A DNA stretch of 64,000 bases, from assembly GCF_019649055.1 (NCBI RefSeq), contig NW_026570271.1, positions 682,001-746,000 of the forward strand, written 5' to 3'. Under the pieces are notes generated by a model. That model saw only the letters and a list, made by a program, of their open reading frames with translations. It did not search any database and was not told the origin of the DNA. Position numbers and translations under genes: made by a program. The stretch's first letter is position 1, and every line of letters starts with the position of its first letter. Below are positions 1 to 10,587 of the stretch, one piece after another. Origin of the DNA: Paramacrobiotus metropolitanus (Eukaryota > Tardigrada > Eutardigrada > Parachela > Macrobiotidae).

Positions 1-402
1 GATATTGCTTTCAGCTTGAACTTCTGCATACCGGTTAAGTATGCGACTAATTTAGTTTCTGATTTTTGCAGCTTTATAATGTACATAAGTACAGCAAGCT
101 ACAAGAAGCGATGGCTACGGTTTAATTAGCAAAACCTTTTTTACAATTATTTGTACGTTGTCAAATAACTCGCTCGTAATACGGTAGTATTCGACAACAA
201 ACTGTTTAATGACTGTGTGCCCGACAGAAACAAACGACAGCAGTTTACACAGCAATAGTTTGTTACAAATTAGCTGCCGCAGCAGATATCAATGTTTTGA
301 TACCATTGCGCGATACGTTTCTTCGCAAGAAAAATTAATAAGCATTTTCTTTTTTGTTCATCATTTTACTCCCACAGTAGCACTTTTTGCACCCAAACTG
401 AA

Positions 403-1716
403 TCACTGACTGACAGCCTTGGTAAGCGCGTCTTTGTATCCAGTGGCCCATTCACGGAAGTGCAAGGACGGTTCGCCGGTCACAAACGGGACGTCATCCC
501 GGACAGCCGAGGTTACTCCCAGACGGCCGTCCTTAATCTGGATGATAAAATGACGGACGCCTTCAGCGTACCACTTTTCATTCCACACCGGCGACGTGGC
601 TACATAGTTCACAAAGTCCTGCTCCGTTTTCTTGGCCACGCCGATCGGCTTCCCGGTGACTTCCGAAATGATTTTACCGGCTTCCGCCATGGTCAACGAA
701 TCCGTGCTCATCCTACAAAAATGTTCGTAAGTAAATTCCGCATATAAAAGTTTTGTTAAAATAAACATTTTCAAAATTAAACATATTTAGCTGTTTAATT
801 TGTAATACATATTTACTTGCAGTATTTAAGCAATATACAATCCACGTAAACAATACGTTCGTGGATTATTTATTTATAATTGTATAATTTGTATTTGATT
901 TTGAAATACCTATTTATTGATCTTATTGACGAAATATTTTGTTTTATAACATACTACGTTCTCTAACTCATACAGTTTTTTATTTCACTGATAATAAGTC
1001 TTATGTTTACAAATTCACGAGCAGCATAGTTGTACTTCTATTGATGAATTTGTTTTTAATTCATTTATAAATTTGTTTAATAAAAGTTTATTTAATATCG
1101 AGTTAAGCATTTACCAGTAATCCTTTCCGTGGTGTTTGCACGGTCCCTCCCGCAAAACGGTCGCCGCCACCTTAGCGATATCCTCCGCTGCCACCCATCC
1201 CACCTTTCTCCCGTCGAAAAAGTCGTTCATCGCGCCTTTATCGAGGAAATTCGGTGCAAAGACGTTCTCCATAAACATATTCGGATGCAAATTGGTCCAC
1301 TTCAACCCGCTGGCCTTCAGGTAGGTCTCGATCATGAAATGCCAAACAAAATGCGGGTCCGTGGTGTCCCAATCGGCGAAGATGCCCAGGTGCACCACAT
1401 GCTGGACGCCGGCTTTATATGCCGCATCGATCAGTGTCTTGCTCTGCGTCAACATGGCTACCGTATAACCCGTAATTAAGATCAATCTATCCACGCCGTG
1501 CAGCGCCAATCCAAAGGTCAATGGATTGTCTAAGTCCAAGATCACAGCATCTTTCTTCTCCTTCTTCCATTGATCGACTTGTTCTTGTCGACGTGATGAA
1601 TAGCGCACGGTGACGTCTGCGGAATGTTTTTCCAGTTTCTCCACGATCAGTCGGCCGTTGGTTCCGGTTGAGCCAATGACCAGGATGACGGGCTTTTTGC
1701 ACGGGTGGTGCGACAT
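403..1716 (-). CDS. NmrA-like NAD(P)-binding oxidoreductase, copy 1
   Basis: Two exons: 1716-1115 and 712-403, joined across a 402-base intron (donor GTAAAT, acceptor TTTTTGTAG). They give 304 codons including the stop. The N-terminus carries a Rossmann glycine motif GSTGTNG right after the first beta strand (KKPVILVIG), as in the NmrA / quinone oxidoreductase 2 type of atypical short-chain dehydrogenases. Conserved blocks follow: LITGYTVAML, VVHLGIFADWDTTDP and NMFMENVF. The C-terminal exon holds VTGEPSLHFREWA, matching the family's VTG-x-P end. The likely role is a cytosolic NAD(P)H-dependent reductase or redox-sensing protein; the substrate is unknown. I chose the ATG at 1716 because the paralogue at 22.7-25.1 kb starts at the equivalent place; no in-frame ATG is seen closer upstream. 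Family assignment is firm, exact function is not. Confidence 0.88.
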
Positions 1717-3500
1717 TTTTTTGCGTAGGATCAAGAAGTCTTCAACTGGAAGAAAATGTTAAGGGAGCAGCGGAACTTGCATTTACGCTGTTGCAGTGGC
1801 ACGCGATTAAATACGACTAATGTAGTGCATTTCCGTACGCTTATCACTCTCTGTACGAGTTGGATAGTCAAAGACGCTGTTGACTAACTAACTAACTAAC
1901 TATAGCTGCTTAAGGCTGCTCAGCAGAATGATAGCACGCCGGTATTGACAAAGCTTCGTTTGTTCGATTCACTTAACAAAATCCACAAGTGTAGTGATAA
2001 CAGGTCTGTACAATATATTTTATAAATCCAGGGACCAGATGTTCATCTCGCCGCCAGGGCCACGCGTCAAGCTCGTGCAAACCGCATTTCTGCACCGGCG
2101 TATACTCGTACATTGTGCGTCAGGTTGCAGTATAGTGAGTGTACCATACGTTTGCACCTGACATGTAAAACTGTTGATAAATAAGTGTCGAATTTTGATG
2201 TTATTATGATGATAAATACTGGAGTATGGTAATAATAGCAAATAAAACTTTACTATTTCTAGAAATCAAATCATAATCTAATCAAATCATAATCTAATCA
2301 TAAATAGCATAATCATAAGTTATTATTAAAGAACAAATATGATAATAATAGCATCCACATGCAATTAACTTAAACGAAGGAGAGCACTAGCGATAAGCTG
2401 CGTGAAAGTTAGCAATTTTGGTGGCGTACATATTATGTATATCACTGACTTCTTGTAGTGAAAACACGATAACATTATTACGAGCATTACGAAGCAGAAG
2501 TACTGTACGTACTACGCACATGAATGCCATTATGAAAAAACAACTAGAAACACAACACCTGTAACACCGGGTTAGCATTGCACTGCAGGAGTGAGTGAGT
2601 TTGCCGGGAAAAAAACGTTCACAAAAATTACGAAAATGCGAATTTCCAACGGGACGATGCTTGTAAAATTAATGCTACGTACTCTGTTGTACTTTCATGA
2701 AACACGGACGTTACGAGTGTACAATCGTGTTCTGGAATTTTTATAAATTTTAACTTTACCAAGAGTTGCCCAATCAAACAAAGATTGCATAAATAATCAA
2801 TTTAAAATCTTCGACGTACTTATCTGAAATGGCAACGCCCCGATTTTCGGGCGCATTTAATTTTGCTTTGCGCCCGTCAATGATTTTTAATGCTTGAAAT
2901 TAATTGCCAGCTTCGTACATCAAATCATGCACACAGCAAGTACATAAAAACATTACAGGTAATGTACTGAAGGGGTTCATCCAGAATCCAATGGAGTATG
3001 CGAGCTCTTATCATAATCTAAATTTTTATCTCGGAGAGAGCTGCAGTTCATAAATTTATGATAGCACATATTACTGTACGATTTCCGAATTACATTCAAG
3101 TTATACAACTGATGATGCAAGCAATAGAAAGTCTTCGAAATGGCTACGTGTAGACCACAAAATAAAGACAGTCGTTTTTGCAAGTACGGAGCGACGATTA
3201 CCTCCATTTAGCGATCTTATTTCACCCATAATTCGATAAAGTTCTCTAGTCACGTTTACTGAGGGCCAGTCTGAGGCTGACCAGACAACCATAGCAATCA
3301 CAAATCTGATCGGGATGTACGTACGGAAACATGAACGATAAGGAACATACAAAACAGTCAGAAACATTACATAATATTTTTAGCCTTATATTAATTTTGT
3401 CCCGCCACCAATCGGTTTAACAGACAATATTTATGTAGGAACCATTTGAGCGAGCACGAACAGTTCGTTGTTCAGTATCTTGCAACCCAGCCGCAACTTC
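1717..3500. other. Intergenic, no gene recognised
   Basis: AT-rich spacer between the first reductase and the GST gene. It should hold the promoter of the reductase (which reads leftwards) and the 3' end of the GST. A short TAAC microsatellite lies near 1885-1905, and an ATCATAATCTAATCA direct repeat near 2268-2300. The open frames here (2020-2241, 3101-3367 and others) have no family resemblance and no consistent splice structure. Confidence 0.5.
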
Positions 3501-4343
3501 CTATTTCACCTGCGCATACACCTCCAGTGCATCATGCAGTCGTCCAAAAACACCTCCATTCCAACTTCGCAGCTCCTCCCATTCACTCTTCGGCAGCGTT
3601 ACAGAAAATGTCCGCAGCCACCCACCGACGATCAAATCCGCGTAGTTAGCCTTGGTCCCGAGTAGAAACGGCCCACTAGTGTCCTTCTCGAACAGCTTGC
3701 CCAGACCACCCAACATATTCTTCAGCGACTCCTTCGTCTTTTCGCGCTTCTCCCCCACCAAGGCAAAATCCTCAAACTTCGACAAACCCGCACGGCGGAC
3801 GAATTCCGCCTTACTGATCTCAGCCGTCGCTGGATCGAATAGTTCACTCATACCATGCATCGCCAATTGGATGTGCGCGGTGAAGGCCGCGTCCACGTTC
3901 ACATTGAATTTAGCGTATTCCGGGAATCCGTCGCGACACTCGGTTAACGGGACCAGAGGTGCATGAGCCGGCGAGTAGGCGTAGTCCAGCGTCTGCGGGG
4001 GGAACAGATCCCCGGCGCCCGCGTTGGGATACGTCTTCTGCAGGTAGACCGCGATGTCGAAGGAGTCCCCGACCAAAGTATTAGTGGCGCGATCATGGAT
4101 GATCGGCAGGGTATAGTAATCGGCGCCATTGGCGAATTTGCGACAGGCTGGCACGTTGAGGCTCTTACGGACGTTGGGAATGTCGGGCATAGGCACCCAG
4201 GAGGTGGTGTAGGGGACAGCTTTGAAGTTGAGTGCCAGTCGGGATTTCCAGGGGTTGGGTGCGAGGCAGCTGGTCTCCACGGGAGGACGCATGGCAATGT
4301 CGTAGAAAACGATAGAAGTAGATGGCGTTGGGCTGGTCGACAT
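3501..4343 (-). CDS. Glutathione S-transferase-like protein, LigE/UstS type, intronless
   Basis: Single open exon of 280 residues from an ATG at 4343 to a TAG at 3501. The N-terminal thioredoxin-fold GST domain (about residues 10-105) has the pattern of the beta-etherase LigE / fungal UstS class: WKSRLALNFKAVPY, then WVPMPDI, the cis-proline strand YYTLPIIHD, and the glutathione-contacting acidic-Ser pair in GDSFDIAVYLQ. A helical C-terminal domain follows, ending with FLLGTKANYADLIVGGWLR. Length fits the class (about 240-290). Such proteins are common in fungi and bacteria and uncommon in animals. The absence of introns contrasts with every other confident gene in the window. Likely a cytosolic detoxification or secondary-metabolism transferase; substrate unknown. 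Horizontal acquisition is an inference from family distribution plus lack of introns. Confidence 0.85.
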   Translation of the reverse strand: MSTSPTPSTSIVFYDIAMRPPVETSCLAPNPWKSRLALNFKAVPYTTSWVPMPDIPNVRKSLNVPACRKFANGADYYTLPIIHDRATNTLVGDSFDIAVYLQKTYPNAGAGDLFPPQTLDYAYSPAHAPLVPLTECRDGFPEYAKFNVNVDAAFTAHIQLAMHGMSELFDPATAEISKAEFVRRAGLSKFEDFALVGEKREKTKESLKNMLGGLGKLFEKDTSGPFLLGTKANYADLIVGGWLRTFSVTLPKSEWEELRSWNGGVFGRLHDALEVYAQVK

Positions 4344-4573
4344 GGTGGATGATGGAAATGTGATTGGAAGAACTCTTTCCTTGAAACTTGCCGCTGGATA
4401 ATGTGTCTTTGAAAAGGAAAATGGCTTGACGATGCACGGGTGCAGTAGAATAATTATCTGACTGTGAAGGAAAAATCAGCAAAAGCGAAAAACTGAAGCG
4501 CAAAGGAAATGCTGGCTTGTTATTAATCAATCGATCAGCACATACGTAGCACTTGGCTCTGTGTGTGGGCTGT

Positions 4574-4668
4574 CAGTGCTTAACTGGCTCGTACCGTACG
4601 AGCCAGTAGCACTCGCATCCAGTAAAATTGTACGTACGTACAATACTTCTCGTACGTACTGGATGTGC
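4574..4668. repeat. Pair of adjacent palindromes
   Basis: A near-perfect palindrome with arms ACTGGCTCGTAC and GTACGAGCCAGT around one base (4582-4606), extended by AGTGCT/AGCACT. It is followed directly by a second inverted repeat whose arms GCATCCAGTA and TACTGGATG enclose GTACGTACGTAC. It lies upstream of the GST start (4343), so it could be regulatory or a hairpin-prone repeat. Confidence 0.6.
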
Positions 4669-6870
4669 AAAATAATATTAAGTATTAAAAATAATTTTAA
4701 AGCAGCATTATTATGCAATAGTGACAGTACAAAGTAACTACAATCACAAGCACAAAGCATGCGGTTGTTTGGGCCTGTCTTACGAAAATAAGTACTGTAA
4801 TAATATACAATGAATACAATAAATGCTTATGATTGTATGTAGTGCGCTCGTACATGCGTAAACCGTAATAATTAAATAAAATTTTTATTATGCGTGATAC
4901 CGTAGAATATAGATATAATATAATATTTATTATACGTGCACATGTCTTACAGATACTTTAATACATCATTTGGCGGATCATTACATGTTACGATTAGTGC
5001 CTAAGTACTTATGTACCATTGGCTTTAATCACAACAAACAGATTTCACCATAATTATACGCTAGAACCCCGTACATACGGTTTGATGGAAAACCTGTATT
5101 AAGTTACTTCAATACATATTGTGATTCGAGTATGTACGATAACGAGACAGACTAAAATAACTTTAATCTTGTGGATAACATGCCGGTATTGACACAGTGT
5201 GTTAATTCTGCATGACTGTAGTATTGACATAATCGGAATAGGCACAGATAGCAAGCCCAGCCATTCTTACTATGTCCAGGGACCATTTGTACGCGTTCCC
5301 ACGAGTCCAGCATGTGCAGATCGCGCTTGTGTGCCATGCCGTGTGTACAATACGCCGAGTAAAAAGTAAGTACTGTACAAGCAATGTGCAGTAGAAGTCT
5401 CTATGTTAAAATTAATAACATCGATATTTGTAATTAATTGTAACAACTGCAGTGCTCATCCAGTATAAAGCGGACCTGGCGGTGTTAAAGCCAGATATGT
5501 CATACAGTAGTATACGCATTTGGCTTTAACATGCAATCGAAATTTGTTCCAAAAGAATTATCATGTGGTTAAATGTAGTCATGTCTTTATATCAAATCAC
5601 AAGCTCTACTAAAAGGATACCGGCGAAGGTATTGTGATTATCTATGAGACGCCAAATGTACCTGTATACTACTCTTATTATTTTGGTATTTCACAAAGTA
5701 CCTATACTACACCTATATATCTGTATGTGCAGTAATATAAAATTTTTAGTGTTTGTAAAACATACATCATACGAGTACATTCAATAAACAAGAATAATAT
5801 TATTGTATATGTGTACGTATACGTAAGACTGTTTAAATAGCTCGTAGTACGTGTTGGGCTAGAAAATTAACAATCCCCATTTTTGAGGCACGGTCCATTT
5901 CGAAAGTTCAAAGAATTCATTTGAGCGAACAAAACTTTGCGTATCTGGTAATGATCACTTAAGTCGGCTTAATCACAACGCCGGTAGTTGTAAGTGGTGC
6001 GTATGTCCTAGTTATTACTTAATTTCAGGAAATTGTCTTACTTATTGCGTATTCCAAGTCAGCATGGAGTGTACATGCCATTATTACACAGTCCCTTCCC
6101 ACGTTAATTGGGACAAATTCTTCATTTGATTATATTTGTTGAGCGAAGCTCGCCTTGTACATATTGAGAAATAAAATGTTACTTTAAAACAGTTATTGCA
6201 TATTTCGTTTCCGGTACCAGCTTAGTACGACGTTCTCATGCCTCCGACAGGAACACTTTCGATCAGATTGGTACTTTGAATCTGATCTGATATGTAAAGG
6301 CAATGATTATCGTATGGTATCTCGGCGTCCAGGTCTGTTGACCTTCTCGTGGAACATTGCGTCGTCTAGCAAAGCGCAAGCTAACTAGTTGCGAAATGAT
6401 TATTGTACGTAACAGAAAATTTCTGCTATTTAATACAACCAGTAGCGTACTGTATGTAGATATTGTACAGTGTGCACGTAAAGCCGGTTGGAAAAATATC
6501 GCGCAGCAGGTACCTTGTTGCCCAATAAAACTTTTCCTACGGGTATGTTTCGAGAACACACAATCCATTTTCGGACGTTATACTGTAACAGAATTTCCTG
6601 AAATTAGCTACCACATCTTATGTACAACTTTACGGTACCGAAAATGCAATTATGTCGACCGGAAAGCTCATTTCGCAAGAATTTATTCGCCAAAATAAAA
6701 TCGTATTAGATTGACTTTTTTGCCTAATTACTGCGAGTTGCCATGGTGTGCACTATGCATTGGGCCGTTGGTTCTAATACCGCAGCTGGGACAGTATTTC
6801 GTTTTCCGGTGCCGGTTGTAGTAAACGGTGCCTTAGGTTTGACAATAAAACGTCATATCCACTTTGGGAG

Positions 6871-6950
6871 TCACAATCCGATTTGATATGTGCTCATGGC
6901 GAAGGTCGAATATTCAGACCTGCGCCATGAGCATATTAAATCAGATGATA
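6871..6950. repeat. Imperfect hairpin, member of a local diverged repeat family
   Basis: Arms reading roughly ATCCGATTTGATATG TGCTCATGGCG and, in inverted orientation, CGCCATGAGCATATTAAATC flank a short centre (AAGGTCGAATATTCAGACC, itself palindromic). A related direct copy of one arm is seen at 8545-8575 and a shorter one near 6280. This suggests a decayed non-autonomous DNA element family. Confidence 0.5.
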
Positions 6951-7933
6951 TCGCACATCGAATCTGCTCATAATCCTTTACAGTACGTGTACAAATACTA
7001 GCTTTGCACAAACCGTATCTGAATAAAACGACCATCAGCAGAGAGTTCGCGTCCACTAGTGGTTTTAAAGGGGTGTCATTTCAGAATCCCTAATCAACCT
7101 GAAAGACACTGACCCTCCAGCTGCAAGAATTTGCGGGCATTTACCGTAAACATTTTTACGACAAATGCCTCCTTGGCGAAAAAGTGTTAACCGTAAGTAC
7201 CGGGGACCTGTTCACGAACCCCTCTTCCATCAACAAACATCATGTTATGGTTTCGTTGATCATCACAACAGATCGGTAGGCGCTCAGTGCTGCAACTGGC
7301 CTGGCCTGGCTTGTGTCCTTCGCATCTTAACCAGTGGCAGGACGGACATCTCAATTTGCCGCCCTCGCGAACGCGTTGCGGCACAAGGATCAATGTCATC
7401 CACAAACCGCCCCACGCCAAACGCAGGCAGATACTGTATATGCTTCGTTGGTCTGTCCTTCAGCAGTATAGGTAAAAGACTCCAGTCGCACGTTGTGTTG
7501 ACAATCTTGCCGCGAGTCCGTGATGACTTGGGGTAAGTCTGTCGCATCGGCTGCCCTCGGCAACGATGACGTTTGTCAAGTCACTTGATGTACGTAAAGG
7601 TCGTGGAGGGCAGCCGAAAAGGTCGAAATCGAAGAAAACCGTTGGTGCGATAATTTCGGTCCAGTTAATTATTTTTCCTTACTCTAGAAGGTTCCGGTAT
7701 GTGCCGCTTGGTGCTACTTTTGCACTTATAAAGCCTATTAAAGGAATTTCGAAACCGAAATGTTGCTGACTCCGGCGGAATCGCCGGTGTCATCATACCG
7801 GTACCGGTAGGAGATGTTTCTGTCCATTATTAATATAGCCCTTAGCTTGACTCAGGCTTTATCTTGACACTGGTTACCTCGTATGATCCATCGCAGTACA
7901 TTAACGGTCTCTAGAGTACATACGTCTTCTTAA

Positions 7934-8411
7934 AGCCCAGACTCAAACTCTGACTCTGATTCTGACTACTCAAAGTCTGACTCTGACCGCTCAAAGTCTG
8001 ACTCTGACTACTAAAAGTCTGACCCTGATTCTGAAGGTTTCTTAGGTTTTCTTAGGTTTCTTAGGGTTTTTCTTAGGTTTCTTAGGTTTTTTTAGGCTTC
8101 TTAGGTTTTTTAGGTTTCTTAGGTTTTTCTTAGGTTTCTTAGGTTTTTGTTATGTCTCTTAGGTTTCTTAGGTTTTCTTAGGTTTCTTAGGTTTTTCTTA
8201 GGTTTTCTTTGGTTTTTCTTAGGTTTTTCTGAAGTTTCATGGGTTTCTTAGGTTTTTCTTAGGTTTCTTAGGTTTTCCTTATGTCTCTTAGGTTTCTTAG
8301 GTTTTCTTAGGTTTGGACTGTCAGAGTCAGACCTTAAGTGGTCAGAGTCAGAGTTTGAGCGGTCAGAGTCAGAGTTTGAGCGGTCAGAGTCAGAGCTTGA
8401 GCGTGGGCCTC
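7934..8411. mobile_element. Fold-back-like element: inverted arrays of a 20-bp repeat around a (TTTCTTAGG)n core
   Basis: The left arm (about 7934-8032) is a tandem array of about 20-bp units of the form CTCAAAGTCTGACTCTGACC. The right arm (about 8312-8411) is the same unit in inverted orientation (GTCAGAGTCAGAGTTTGAGC). The outer edges also match as inverted repeats (AAGCCCA at left, TGGGCCT at right). Between them is about 270 bp of TTTCTTAGG-type microsatellite. Long terminal inverted repeats made of short direct repeats are the hallmark of Foldback/FARE-type DNA elements. No coding capacity. Target-site duplication not identified. Confidence 0.65.
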
Positions 8412-10587
8412 TTCTTAATGCTTACAGCTGAAACATAACGGATACGATGCATCTCGGTTTCCACTATCGTTCTAGTTTGCTAGTCCCGAACTCAACCGTA
8501 TTTAATCTCCGCCACGAACATCTCAGACCCGAGAGAGACTCGCAGTCCGATCTGACGTGCTCATGACGAAGAAGAAATACGGCCTGCAAACAAATCAACA
8601 AAGGGTTCAGTGATTACGCGTACTTCTATCGTAAGGAACCGTGTTGATGAGGACTGATATTGGTGAAATTCGTGAAATAATCCAACTGTTCACTGCACGG
8701 GGCAAAGCCGTGCAGTGAGAGACTTGGATACTTTCCGAATGTGGTCAACAGTGAAATAGGTGGACAGCGATCCAGCAACGACAACCAGCATGCGAACCAC
8801 CTACCTTCCGCATGAGACATGGCGCGGCATTTGATTTCAGAACATTCAGAATATATCGAGGAAGAAACTTGATACGATAATTCCGATCGAGTTAATGTAG
8901 ATTGAGAACGGTAGAAAAGCACAAACTGGCTCGGTTTCCGGTATGAGGTACTTCGTGGTTGCACCTGTAAAACCTAAAATATTCAAATAAGTCGCTTACT
9001 GCGGCGCAAATGTTGTTGCTGCCACTAACGGCAATACGAGGAATCACTTCTCTTCAATACAGGGAAAACAGGAAAGCACTACACGATTTTTTAGACGAAT
9101 GCAGAGTTTCCAGAAGCTGAACTTGCAGATTGCAGTGTGTGTAATTCCCAAACCGGAAGCCAAGCTAACATGAATAAGCGGTAGTGTAAGCAGGAAAACA
9201 CTTGAAACACGTGGTGTTCACAGAATGTTGATCATGTTATGATCAGGCAGTCAAGCTTCCCGGCAGAGCCACCACGCAGTGACTGCGCAATAAGCAATTT
9301 TGCATTCACGGAAGCTTATTATTTCATTTTTGGTGGCAGTTGTTAAGTGGCGAAATGCATAAGTACTACAGCCAATAGTATAATGTTCTGTTGACATGGT
9401 GATTATTGCACAGTTAATCGGTGATTTATAAGGGCGGAAACACTGCGCGGATCGATAAAGGAAACTGTCCATCAATTTCCGGTTACATCTTCCTTTTATA
9501 ATTTATAATTTACGTCAAAGACTCTCCTAAAATCTGCATTAAGTACAACAAGTTTAGAAAACTCTAAGCACCAGCCGATGTTCCAGAAATTTTGCCCGAT
9601 CGACCTAAAATGTTAACAAACACCGTCGTATGATATGGGCAGTTCTTTTATTTAATGCTGTTCATGATTATGCCCATAGATAACCTTTGCCATGTATGAT
9701 CTATCGGGAAGAAGTAAGGAGTGGTCAGCAAGGTAAGTCTAGTGCATATTACAATAATTTATCTAGCAGCATATATCGCTACAAAATTTAGGCAATTTTA
9801 AATATCACTCTTTGTTTTTCCACTTTTTCGATAGCAAACGGAGCACTTCAGTATGGTCCGATGAAAAACAGGTTGACCTTTCTCAACGGTCCTGCACTAT
9901 GGCACCAACATCCAGAGCATCCCGAATGCCGGCAGTAATGACTACGTCGACACTTTAAGTGTCAGCTTACTGCAGTAATCAAAATTGGTATAAGTGTCCT
10001 TCTCACGAAACGGTAACACAGTAGTTTCGGATTGAACCAAATCCGGATTGCCTGATCCTTCGAAAGTGTTATTCTGACCTGGAACCTGTATCGATTTCGC
10101 ATCTTTGCCTTATCGAAGTTTCCGATTTCGATGTGTCAAAAATGCGTAATGGATTGTTCTCGAACACTGGAGAACATCGCTGCCACACGGTGCCACAACC
10201 AGCAATATTATACATAGAAAAAGGCGGAGTTTCAGTTTATCCTTACTCTGCTCAGAATATTATCAACTAATTCAGTGTGGAATACATATAAATCAGTATA
10301 TACACGGCACCAACAATCATTATTGCAAGCAGATTTAAAGTACTTTTCGATACGTTTTCGCGCTTGTATGCCTAGCAAATGCTTGAAACTTTAATATTCT
10401 GCTGGAGACCGAACGCGCAATTAAACCGGATGAACCTTTGCTGATAACGCCAGCGCAATCTGATCCTTCTCTTTATTTTGCAGTTTGTGTGTCAACCTGA
10501 TTCTTAGATTAAACCTTTAATTACTTATTTTACTGGACTTGCTCGAATTTGTAACCCTTATCTGTACACGAAAACATCAGCATGTGA

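Larger units (their letters stand above)
4344..10587. other. Gene-poor, repeat-rich spacer
   Basis: About 6.2 kb with no convincing gene. Many short open frames are present, none with family motifs. It holds the palindromes at 4574-4668, the hairpin at 6871-6950 and the fold-back element at 7934-8411. It also holds diverged dispersed repeats: CCGATYTGAYRTGTGCTCATG-like stretches near 6876 and 8549, and TTCCGGTAYSnGC-like stretches near 6210, 6800, 7690 and 8940. These look like decayed non-coding repeats. A TTTATT motif at 10472-10477 (AATAAA on the minus strand) is a probable polyadenylation signal for the first LRR gene. Confidence 0.5.

Noticed and set aside
3963-4352. Plus-strand open frame of 129 codons
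   Set aside because: Antisense of the GST exon with no domain of its own.
8035-8310. Possible telomere-like repeat because TTAGG occurs inside TTTCTTAGG
   Set aside because: The unit is an irregular 9-11-mer, not a clean TTAGG array, and it lies between inverted arrays within a contig, so an interstitial telomere is not supported.
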